Virus record (IMG/VR): IMGVR_UViG_3300042882_001019 | Coordinates: 1 to 22,538 of that record | Origin: a virus | Length of the DNA stretch: 22,538 nucleotides | Reading direction: 5' to 3' (one strand) | Part shown: in pieces, positions 8,166 through 12,575 of the stretch | How the letters are laid out: the number at the start of each line of letters is the position of its first letter | Numbering within the stretch: the first letter of the stretch is position 1 | The notes under the pieces: generated by a model | Databases searched by the model: none | Told to the model about the DNA's origin: nothing | What the model saw: only the letters and a program-made list of their open reading frames with translations | Made by a program: the position numbers and the translations under genes

Positions 8166-8779
8166 GCACTGCAACCAATTTTTTCCAGTTGATCGACAAT
8201 TTTTTGTACCGAGTCTAAAAACTCAATGGCTTTTTGCTGGCACTCTTGCAACTCTTCTGCGGTTGGTTCGTAGCGCTTAATAAATAGCTGCAATTCATCC
8301 GGCAGTCGGCTATCAAACGACACGAAATCGCACCATTTCCGACCAGTGCAGAGCATTTGCCAGAGCATTTGGTTTTTGTATTGCTCAGGCACAACACCCG
8401 ATAAAAGCGTTTTTATGTGCGTTGTAGTGGTAGGGCATTTAATTTCTATCAAGCCATCGTTTACAAGGCCATCAGGCGACGCACCGGCCCATTCCAATGT
8501 AGGGTGCTTAATAAAGCCTACCTCTTGCACCATAACACCGCGATCAGCCTCATAAGCGCTTCTAGCGTATGGCTCAGAAGCAGATCCCCATTTCATAGCG
8601 TTATTTTCGAAAAACTCTGTCTGTAATCCGGTTAATCTTTCGGCGACAAGTTCTAGCCTGTATTGTTGCCGTTTTGCGCCTTCTAATCCTTTTGCAGTCA
8701 AGTCAAACGCATCATTAAGCCTGGAAGCGGTCAACGATCCTAATCTAGCTGCAAACCATTCATCAGTTCTTTGTTCCAT
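8162..8779 (-). CDS. YqaJ-family viral recombination exonuclease
   Basis: A 205-residue lambda-exonuclease-like (YqaJ) nuclease of the PD-(D/E)xK fold. It resects double-stranded DNA ends so that the neighbouring annealing protein can pair single strands. The motifs in order are SLTASRLND at the start (about residues 15-23), Glu69 (GSASEPYAR), Asp103 (GASPDGL), Glu112-x-Lys114 (LIEIKCP), and Gln133-Tyr134 with Gln137 (QYKNQMLWQ). All metal-binding and catalytic positions are present, and the length is normal. It overlaps the Erf-like gene by one base (TAATG at 8779), so the two proteins are probably made in balance as an exonuclease-annealase pair. Confidence 0.9.
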   Translation of the reverse strand: MEQRTDEWFAARLGSLTASRLNDAFDLTAKGLEGAKRQQYRLELVAERLTGLQTEFFENNAMKWGSASEPYARSAYEADRGVMVQEVGFIKHPTLEWAGASPDGLVNDGLIEIKCPTTTTHIKTLLSGVVPEQYKNQMLWQMLCTGRKWCDFVSFDSRLPDELQLFIKRYEPTAEELQECQQKAIEFLDSVQKIVDQLEKIGCSA

Positions 8780-9309
8780 TATGCGGCCTCTTGTTTCGGT
8801 GTTAGTTTGGCTTTCATATCGTCTTTAACTGGCGTTAATTGCTTTTGCAATGCCTTTGGTATGGTTTGCCAAACTGTGACAAGTTCTTGCAGTGATTTAG
8901 CCGATTTAATGGCTTGTTCGTGCTTGTTTTCTGGTTCTGATTGTTGAGAATCAATAGCATCATGTTCAACAATTTCTAAGGCCAACATCCACAAATAGCG
9001 TCTTAAGTAAGTATGCATTGAGCCTAAGCACTGTATAGGTGTTGCACCTTTGACAGTAGCGTCCGCAATTGGAGACTGAAAAACAATACTGCCTTCGCCT
9101 TCGCTTGCATAAATAGTAAGAAAAGCGTTTGTATGTTCAAACGAAACAACCCCACAAAGCCCGTTATCATGCATAACTTTGTTGATATGTGGGATTATGT
9201 CTTGCAGCTCAAAATATTTAAAATGCGAATATGTGTTTAACCCAGACTTGCTTATATTAATTGATTGCAGATCAATTCTAGCTTTTGCTAGTTTTGCGTA
9301 AATATTCAT
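8779..9309 (-). CDS. erf: Erf-type single-strand annealing protein
   Basis: A 176-residue protein of the ERF family, which anneals complementary single strands in phage recombination and genome circularisation. The core (about residues 10-125) has an N-terminal helix, a FKYFELQDIIPHI segment, and the signature GATPIQCLGSMHTYLRRYL (Gly... Tyr-x-Arg-Arg-Tyr). The C-terminal third is a charged linker and tail, as in P22 Erf. GAGG lies 5 nt before ATG 9309. It pairs with the exonuclease immediately downstream, matching the common exo/annealase module of temperate phages. Confidence 0.88.
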   Translation of the reverse strand: MNIYAKLAKARIDLQSINISKSGLNTYSHFKYFELQDIIPHINKVMHDNGLCGVVSFEHTNAFLTIYASEGEGSIVFQSPIADATVKGATPIQCLGSMHTYLRRYLWMLALEIVEHDAIDSQQSEPENKHEQAIKSAKSLQELVTVWQTIPKALQKQLTPVKDDMKAKLTPKQEAA

Positions 9310-9317
9310 AAATACCT

Positions 9318-9422
9318 CTAAAACGGCGCATATAGCCAGTATTGTTGCGTCATTTTTCTTTTATAAAAATACTCGTATAAATGCCGCCTTTGATGGCTAT
9401 GCTTGTGTTTTTTTAAACTCAT
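9318..9422 (-). CDS. Very small basic protein (34 aa)
   Basis: A 34-residue frame rich in His, Lys, Arg and Tyr (LKKHKHSHQRRHLYEYFYKRK). The ATG overlaps the upstream stop (ATGA at 9419-9422), and it ends 8 nt before the Erf start. Spacing and overlap fit a real coupled gene, but no family is known and the size makes it uncertain. It could simply be a translated spacer that keeps ribosomes moving into erf. Confidence 0.4.
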   Translation of the reverse strand: MSLKKHKHSHQRRHLYEYFYKRKMTQQYWLYAPF

Positions 9423-9718
9423 TCTGACAGCTCCTTGATGGCTTGTTTTTCTGCTAGAGTTTCCCAGTAACCAGAAACCCATGATTTAATCATCACGCTT
9501 AATGTACAAGCAGAATGATTAACCATAGCGACTAGTATCGCCTCTTGGTCACTATTTAACTGTCCTAGCGTTTCCATAATATGCTCATGGGTTTTAGGGT
9601 TATATTCTTTGTCTAATAACTTACTAATTCTTGCATTAACTTTTTCGTTGAATGCATCACATACATCAATATCATGCAGGTAGTTATCTATTTGGTGTGA
9701 AACGTAGCAGGTATTCAT
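9419..9718 (-). CDS. Hypothetical protein (99 aa)
   Basis: A 99-residue mostly helical protein with two His-containing patches (NPKTHEHIMETL and VAMVNHSACTL). No family recognised. The start overlaps the stop of the 62-residue gene by one base (TAATG) and the stop overlaps the next start (ATGA). It therefore sits in an unbroken chain of coupled early-left genes between the membrane protein and the recombination pair. No signal peptide or membrane segment. Confidence 0.6.
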   Translation of the reverse strand: MNTCYVSHQIDNYLHDIDVCDAFNEKVNARISKLLDKEYNPKTHEHIMETLGQLNSDQEAILVAMVNHSACTLSVMIKSWVSGYWETLAEKQAIKELSE

Positions 9719-9906
9719 TATGCATACTCCCAGTATATCTCTAATCTATCATTAGCCCATTCTTGTACAATTTCATATTGATCGTTTTCGCTCATTGACT
9801 CAAATTCGCCTTCTTCAAGTCCTAAGTCTTTTACAGTATCTAATGTTGCAGTGCGGCATGAATCAATATTTGCACCGCTATTGCAATGAAATTTAACTAT
9901 TGCCAT
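9718..9906 (-). CDS. Small acidic phage protein, DUF7167-like (62 aa)
   Basis: A 62-residue acidic protein. The N-terminal part KFHCNSGANIDSCR is a motif I recognise from small conserved phage proteins (DUF7167 type). It is followed by LGLEEGEFESMSE and an acidic helix ending RLEIYWEYA. Function unknown; a partner-binding or inhibitor role would fit the size and charge but is speculation. ATG 9906 lies inside the 3' end of the membrane-protein gene (10 nt overlap), and the stop overlaps the next start. Confidence 0.65.
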   Translation of the reverse strand: MAIVKFHCNSGANIDSCRTATLDTVKDLGLEEGEFESMSENDQYEIVQEWANDRLEIYWEYA

Positions 9907-10172
9907 TTCCGCACCCTCTCAGGTTTAGCCAAATTTAAATGACTAATATCTTTTTTAGTCATTTCGCTTTTCGCCAATATCTCGCCAGTTTTAGCGCTTG
10001 GCGATCTGTAATAAGCGTCTAATAGAAAGCCTCCGATTAAGCCGGTAATCAAGGCAGTAATTAATAATAAATGCCCTTTGTAATCTTCTGAAAACTGTTT
10101 AGGTTTTAAACCTGCTTGTTTTTCAAGAGTGCGGCGATTTGTGATAATTTCTTCATCTTCAAAGTGAAACAT
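9897..10172 (-). CDS. Single-span membrane protein (91 aa)
   Basis: A 91-residue protein. An N-terminal charged domain (about residues 1-32) precedes one hydrophobic helix, HLLLITALITGLIGGFLL (about 34-51), and a polar C-terminal domain (YYRSPSAKTGEILAKSEM...). The arrangement suggests an inner-membrane protein with both ends folded outside the bilayer; no family recognised. AGGAG lies 8 nt before the ATG. Upstream is the 246-nt region with the structured repeat elements and an AACGAGATA sequence shared with the pentapeptide leader, so both genes may be controlled alike. A superinfection or host-takeover role is possible but not shown. Confidence 0.6.
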   Translation of the reverse strand: MFHFEDEEIITNRRTLEKQAGLKPKQFSEDYKGHLLLITALITGLIGGFLLDAYYRSPSAKTGEILAKSEMTKKDISHLNLAKPERVRKWQ

Positions 10173-10246
10173 TTTTTATTTCTCCTATCTCGTTAATTAA
10201 AGAAAGCTCAAGCCGATTAGAGTCAAGCTCGCACGGTCATTTAATT
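10173..10246 (-). promoter_or_regulatory. Leader of the 91-aa gene with candidate promoter and palindrome
   Basis: On the minus strand this stretch holds TTGACT, followed 19 nt later by TTTAAT (a poorly spaced sigma-70-like pair), then AACGAGATA just before the AGGAG ribosome site. A perfect 10-bp inverted repeat (GAAAGCTCAA at 10202-10211 and TTGAGCTTTC at 10245-10254) encloses the candidate promoter and runs into the first structured repeat. It could be an operator. The same AACGAGATA and GAGCTTTCA words precede the pentapeptide gene. Weak as a promoter call. Confidence 0.3.
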
Positions 10247-10344
10247 GAGCTTTCACGGCTGGCGACTGACTGCAATTTTTAAGACCTCTGCTATTACCTA
10301 CCGGAACGGTCATGCGGTCGATCAGTCGCCATGCGTCAAAACTC
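10247..10344. repeat. Structured inverted-repeat element A
   Basis: The arms GAGCTTTCACG (10247-10257) and CGTCAAAACTC (10334-10344) pair at 9 of 11 positions. Inside them GGCGACTGA (10261-10269) and TCAGTCGCC (10322-10330) pair perfectly over 9 bp. The loop contains a further hairpin, ACCG-GAA-CGGT. The first 23 bases match the starts of elements B and C. The paired core spans 70 nt, the size of a tRNA, but no D- or T-arm is recognisable. Confidence 0.6.
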
Positions 10345-10346
10345 AA

Positions 10347-10416
10347 CTTTCACGGCTGGCGACTGGGGAGATCGTCCCGACCCGCTAGCGAGGCACTCAG
10401 AGGCCAGCCGTCAAAG
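10347..10416. repeat. Structured inverted-repeat element B
   Basis: CTTT-C-ACGGCTGGC (10347-10360) pairs with GGCCAGCCGT-C-AAAG (10403-10416): 13 pairs with a single C-C mismatch. Inside, on the minus strand, is GGGA-CGATC-TCCC followed by CAGTCGCCAGC, resembling a shortened version of the T-arm and acceptor end in element C. It lies directly after the pentapeptide stop (10419). Confidence 0.6.
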
Positions 10417-10418
10417 CT

Positions 10419-11153
10419 CTATTCAGCGTCTTTTAAACGCTCATCAATAATTGCAAATAGTGGTTGTTTCCAGCGTTTCCACCATGAAAGTGCTTTGCTA
10501 TCCATTTTTAAAATCTGTTCATCAGTAAATTCTTTCCATTTTGAAATTGGATGTTTTTGGCATCCTATTTGTAGTATTTCTTTAGTAAATCCAACACACC
10601 AATTGTCAATTTGAAGCGTGAAAATGAATTTCATATCGCCATAACAAAGCAAGTTAACATCACTCAAGTTGGCATCACACAAGTTGGCATAACTCAAGTT
10701 GGCAGCACTCAAGTTGGCAGCACGCAAGTTGGCATCACTCAAGTCGGCAGCACTCAAGTCGGCAGCACGCAAGTTGGCAGCACTCAAGTCGGCAGCACTC
10801 AAGTTGGCAGCACGCAAGTTGGCATCACACAAGTTGGCATCACACAAGTTGGCAGCACTCAAGTTGGCAGCACGCAAGTTGGCATCACTCAAGTCGGCAG
10901 CACTCAAGTCGGCAGCACTCAAGTTGGCAGCACGCAAGTTGGCATCACACAAGTCGGCATAACTCAAGTTGGCAGCACTCAAGTTGGCAGCACGCAAGTT
11001 GGCATAACTCAAGTTGGCATAACTCAAGTTGGCATAACTCAAGTCGGTTTTTGCTTTTATTGCAAATTCAACTGTTATCCTTATCGAGTTGTTTTCTTGT
11101 TCATGAGAAAACAATACTTCGTTAGTTATTTTGTGCTTTATTTCTATTTTCAT
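10419..11153 (-). CDS. Pentapeptide-repeat protein (244 aa)
   Basis: A 244-residue protein with three parts: an N-terminal beta-like domain (about residues 1-36, KIEIKHKITNEVLFSHEQEN); roughly 26 consecutive A(N/D)L-S/C/R-x pentapeptides (about 38-168), which should fold as a right-handed quadrilateral beta-helix; and a C-terminal domain with the run FTLQIDNWCVGFTKEILQIG then CQKHPISKWKEF, seen in other phage pentapeptide proteins. Pentapeptide proteins often mimic DNA or bind other proteins, but the target here is unknown. I chose ATG 11153 (MKIEIKHK); an in-frame start at 11231 would read through the tRNA-like element. The repeats are also near-identical at DNA level, which suggests recent expansion. 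Confidence 0.82.
   Translation of the reverse strand: MKIEIKHKITNEVLFSHEQENNSIRITVEFAIKAKTDLSYANLSYANLSYANLRAANLSAANLSYADLCDANLRAANLSAADLSAADLSDANLRAANLSAANLCDANLCDANLRAANLSAADLSAANLRAADLSAADLSDANLRAANLSAANLSYANLCDANLSDVNLLCYGDMKFIFTLQIDNWCVGFTKEILQIGCQKHPISKWKEFTDEQILKMDSKALSWWKRWKQPLFAIIDERLKDAE
10651..11040 (-). repeat. 26 tandem 15-nt units encoding the pentapeptides
   Basis: On the plus strand, 26 back-to-back units of the form AAGT(T/C)GGCA(G/T)(C/A)AC(T/G/A)C, with no insertion or deletion and a handful of variable positions. The first unit has a diverged AAGTTAACA start, and a partial 27th unit begins at 11041. Units group into higher-order runs (for example the order at 10696-10725 recurs at 10846-10875), which points to unequal recombination or slippage of blocks larger than one unit. 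Confidence 0.9.
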
Positions 11154-11188
11154 TGTTATCTCGTTAAAAAGACCTTGACCAAAGCCAT

Positions 11189-11329
11189 GGTTTGAGCTTT
11201 CAATGCTGACGACTGGTTGGAATCGAACCAACGCAATACACCGTCACAACGGGGCTTTAGGTAGCTACAACTAAGAACCCACCGACAGCAGCTCTCCCAA
11301 CTGAAGCTACAATCGCCAGCATTCAAACC
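11189..11329 (-). other. tRNA-like structured element (element C) in the pentapeptide leader
   Basis: On the minus strand there is a perfect T-arm, GTTGG-TTCGATT-CCAAC (11232-11216), and a nearly standard D-arm, TAGCTTCAGTTGGGAGAGC (11309-11291). A 7-bp acceptor-like helix joins GCGATTG (11316-11310) to CAGTCGT (11215-11209), with two G-U pairs. The helix extends by ATGCTG/CAGCAT (6 bp) and, after a 7-nt bulge, GGTTTGA/TCAAACC (7 bp). Between D- and T-arms are 58 nt instead of about 23, forming a 9-bp stem (GGGTT-C-TTAG with CTAAAGCCC) and a CCGT-TGTG-ACGG hairpin. No ordinary anticodon stem can be drawn and no CCA follows. It is tRNA-derived but probably not a working tRNA. Confidence 0.6.
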
Positions 11330-11344
11330 TCAAAGAGCAATCAG

Positions 11345-11491
11345 CTACCTGAATCTGTTATTAAAAACAAAACAGGCTTTATCAAATTGAGCATCGTAAG
11401 TACGCGATTCATGGCAAATATCAATAAACGCTCTTAGTTCTGCTTGACTCATGGTTTCAAATTTTGTTTGTCTTTTTGTTTTCGCTTTCAT
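11345..11491 (-). CDS. Small basic protein (48 aa), first gene of the left operon
   Basis: A 48-residue frame with a strongly basic N-terminus (MKAKTKRQTKFE) followed by a helix (MSQAELRAFIDICHES) and a short aromatic tail. It is the first reading frame after the candidate left promoter and a promoter-proximal terminator. N-type antiterminators of lambdoid phages begin with a similar basic stretch (for example AKTRR in P22) and occupy this place, but they are about twice as long, so this is only a suggestion. A weak GGA lies upstream of the ATG. It could also be an unrelated small regulator or a chance frame. Confidence 0.45.
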   Translation of the reverse strand: MKAKTKRQTKFETMSQAELRAFIDICHESRTYDAQFDKACFVFNNRFR

Positions 11492-11502
11492 TTTTATTGT
11501 CC

Positions 11503-11529
11503 AAAAAGACCGGCTAAACGTCAGCCGGT
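11503..11529 (-). terminator. Rho-independent terminator, leftward
   Basis: Minus-strand ACCGGCT-GACGTTT-AGCCGGT: a 7-bp perfect stem at 11529-11509, followed after one C by TTTTT (11507-11503). It lies about 42 nt downstream of the candidate left promoter start and before the first left-operon gene. It can therefore terminate either that promoter's transcript (attenuator-like) or read-through from the repressor gene. Confidence 0.75.
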
Positions 11530-11550
11530 TTGAGTTAGGAGTTTCACATC

Positions 11551-11569
11551 ACAAAGCAGCTTGCTTTGT
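11551..11569. promoter_or_regulatory. 19-bp palindrome, candidate operator
   Basis: ACAAAGCA-GCT-TGCTTTGT, 8 bp perfect arms with a 3-nt centre. It sits just downstream of the candidate left promoter, about where a repressor would block initiation. As RNA it would also form a tight hairpin. Which protein binds is unknown; the arms differ from the switch-region boxes. Confidence 0.45.
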
Positions 11570-11577
11570 TGGGTGTA

Positions 11578-11605
11578 ATATTAGCATTATGCGAATAATT
11601 TGCAA
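11578..11605 (-). promoter_or_regulatory. Candidate left early promoter
   Basis: Minus strand TTGCAA (11605-11600), 16-nt spacer, TAATAT (11583-11578), predicted start near 11571. It is placed where a lambda pL-like promoter would be, left of the repressor and reading into the recombination/integration genes. A palindrome covers its start and a terminator follows. Confidence 0.5.
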
Positions 11606-11637
11606 TAGGCAAAAGCAAATAAATTTTACAAAAAAAC

Positions 11638-11952
11638 TCAATCACAGATTAAACCGATGATTTCCTTAAGTATTTTTTTTTGCTCATCCGTTAGGGTTGG
11701 TTCTTTTTTTTGTGATGCTGTAGGCGTTTTATCACCTTTTCCGGTAGCCAACCACTCTACACCCACTTCTAAAAGCAAACAAATTTCAATTAGCTTTTCA
11801 GTGCTGGGCATTTTTAAGCCATTCAGCCACTCACTAAGAGTGGGTGCTGATACACCAAGGCTTTTGGCCCATACAGCCTGCATACGTTCGCCAGGCCATT
11901 TATCAAGCAGTGATACCCGTAGTCTAAAAGAAAACTCTCTCTTTATGTCCAC
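11638..11952 (-). CDS. Short CI-like repressor, HTH only (104 aa)
   Basis: A 104-residue XRE-type DNA-binding protein. Residues of about 25-72 form the HTH domain: VWAKSLGVSAPTLSEWLNGLK (helices 2-3, with Ser-Pro-Thr-Leu recognition) and STEKLIEICLLLEVGVEWLATGKG, the VEWLATGKG end being typical of phage repressors. The usual C-terminal LexA-like self-cleavage domain is missing; only a Lys-rich linker and one short helix follow. Induction by RecA cleavage is thus not expected unless another protein relieves it. I chose GTG 11952: it has no ribosome site, but the TATACT at 11964-11959 places transcription start on or next to it. A longer form from ATG 12036 would run through the operators. Confidence 0.75.
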   Translation of the reverse strand: MDIKREFSFRLRVSLLDKWPGERMQAVWAKSLGVSAPTLSEWLNGLKMPSTEKLIEICLLLEVGVEWLATGKGDKTPTASQKKEPTLTDEQKKILKEIIGLICD

Positions 11953-11958
11953 GCTTGA

Positions 11959-11964
11959 AGTATA
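11959..11964 (-). promoter_or_regulatory. -10 box of the repressor promoter
   Basis: Minus-strand TATACT; expected start 7 nt downstream is at about 11952, the GTG of the repressor. No good -35 box lies 16-18 nt upstream, as for repressor-activated maintenance promoters. Leaderless translation is inferred. Confidence 0.4.
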
Positions 11965-11976
11965 GGCGTTAATAAC

Positions 11977-12024
11977 TTTGCAATCAGCAAATATTTTGTT
12001 GCTACAATGTTTGTAATCGACTAA
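11977..12024. promoter_or_regulatory. Operator array between repressor and cro-like gene
   Basis: Box 1 is TTTGCAATCAGCAAA (11977-11991), a near-palindrome with TTTGC/GCAAA arms. Box 2 is TTTGTAATCGACTAA (12010-12024), matching box 1 at 11 of 15 positions, with start 33 bp (about three helix turns) away and overlapping the rightward -10. Between them TTGT-TGCT-ACAA (11996-12007) is a shorter palindrome over the -35. The arrangement is that of a three-operator lysis-lysogeny switch. Confidence 0.55.
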
Positions 12025-12027
12025 TAT
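11999..12027 (+). promoter_or_regulatory. Right early promoter (PR-like)
   Basis: TTGCTA (11999-12004), 17-nt spacer, TAATAT (12022-12027). Predicted start 12034-12035 coincides with the ATG of the cro-like gene, so its mRNA should be leaderless. No ribosome site is present upstream of that ATG, which agrees. Confidence 0.65.
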
Positions 12028-12034
12028 AGTGCCC

Positions 12035-12223
12035 ATGAAAAAGCTCCTAGAATACAGATTGGCTCATAAACTTAACCAAAGGCAAATGGCTGCATTTATT
12101 GGCTTTTCTCCCGTCACTTATCACGAGTGGGAAAAAGGCAAAAAAAGGATGAGCCGAACTGCTGCTTTGGTTGTTGCTGAAAAAACGGGTTTATCCCGCG
12201 ATTATTTAATTTTTGGCGATTAG
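12035..12223 (+). CDS. Cro-like HTH regulator (62 aa)
   Basis: A 62-residue XRE/Cro-type DNA-binding protein: LEYRLAHKLNQRQMAAFIGFSP (helices 1-2), then VTYHEWEKGKKRMSRTAALVVAEK (recognition helix and helix 4), ending DYLIFGD. Its size and position (first gene of the rightward early operon, divergent from the repressor) make it the Cro counterpart. It should repress the repressor promoter and fine-tune early transcription. ATG 12035 is preferred over GTG 12029 because the promoter puts the transcript start at 12034-12035. Downstream are the hairpin series and terminator that separate it from the rest of the operon. Confidence 0.8.
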   Translation: MKKLLEYRLAHKLNQRQMAAFIGFSPVTYHEWEKGKKRMSRTAALVVAEKTGLSRDYLIFGD

Positions 12224-12250
12224 TCATGCTGCCAACATGCATCAATCAGT

Positions 12251-12317
12251 TTAAAGCCGCTTGCAGACCGGCTAAGTCTGCGCTCTCGTTAGTTAGGACA
12301 GGGGAAACCCAACTAGC
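12251..12317 (+). ncRNA. Structured RNA leader before the right terminator (candidate nut/put-like site)
   Basis: AGCCG (12255-12259) pairs with CGGCT (12269-12273), and the loop sequence GCAGAC (12263-12268) pairs with GTCTGC (12276-12281). Together they have the order of a compact H-type pseudoknot, or they are two alternative hairpins. Next comes CGCTCTCG (12281-12288), close to the boxA core CGCTCTT. Then a hairpin follows: TAGTT (12290-12294) with AACTA (12311-12315), a 6-nt bulge, and GGG-GAAA-CCC (12301-12310), a GNRA-capped stem like a boxB. It directly precedes a strong terminator, so an antitermination or attenuation role is a reasonable inference. No homologous element was identified. 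Confidence 0.45.
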
Positions 12318-12361
12318 CCACGTTTGCATTGCGGAATCGCGGTGGCGTGGGCGTTTTTTTT
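12316..12361 (+). terminator. Strong rho-independent terminator (tR1-like)
   Basis: GCCCACG (12316-12322) pairs with CGTGGGC (12346-12352). Above a TTTG/G internal loop, CATTGCG (12327-12333) pairs with CGCGGTG (12338-12344) around a GAAT loop: 14 bp in all. It is followed by G and eight T (12354-12361). It ends the cro-like transcript and stands only 10 nt before the next start codon, so genes further right need read-through. Confidence 0.85.
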
Positions 12362-12371
12362 GGGTGGCGGC

Positions 12372-12575
12372 ATGAACGCTATTTGCGAGCTGAAAGCCAA
12401 GGTTACGGAACAGACTCATGATGATTTCCTTGTTGCGGCTCGTCATCTTGGATTCTCCACGCGATCAGAGTTTTTGAGATACATCGTAGAGCGTGAGCTT
12501 TACGGTATTTCGGCACAGTTACAGATTACGAGAATACCTGGTGCTTATACAGGGCAGGATTCTCAAAAAGTTTGA
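12372..12575 (+). CDS. Ribbon-helix-helix-type regulator (67 aa)
   Basis: A 67-residue protein. Residues of about 6-45 (ELKAKVTEQTHDDFLVAARH, LGFSTRSEFLRYIVERELYG) fit a ribbon-helix-helix fold: one strand (ELKAKVT), helix A, a Gly-Phe-Ser/Thr turn and helix B with the pattern S-x-F-L-R. Such proteins bind DNA as dimers. It may be a second early regulator comparable in position to CII-like genes, though of a different fold. ATG 12372 is chosen because the frame upstream is taken up by the terminator hairpin; the ribosome site (GGTGGCGG) is weak. The short tail after YGISAQLQ is unlike known domains. Confidence 0.7.
   Translation: MNAICELKAKVTEQTHDDFLVAARHLGFSTRSEFLRYIVERELYGISAQLQITRIPGAYTGQDSQKV

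Noticed and set aside
10651-11040. CRISPR-like regular repeats
   Set aside because: Units are contiguous with no unique spacers and encode a pentapeptide coil.
10611-11195. Long plus-strand reading frames (TQVGITQVGS-type and AALKLAARKLA-type repeats) opposite the pentapeptide gene
   Set aside because: They arise because a 15-nt repeat without stops stays open in several frames. The minus-strand frame has a pentapeptide fold and meaningful N- and C-terminal domains; these do not.
11203-11322. An ordinary tRNA gene
   Set aside because: The D- and T-arms are good, but no 5-bp anticodon stem with a 7-nt loop can be drawn, the region between the arms is about 35 nt too long, and no CCA follows.
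11424-11436. CGCTCTTAG on the plus strand as a boxA site
   Set aside because: It lies on the strand opposite to the transcribed small gene and has no accompanying hairpin.
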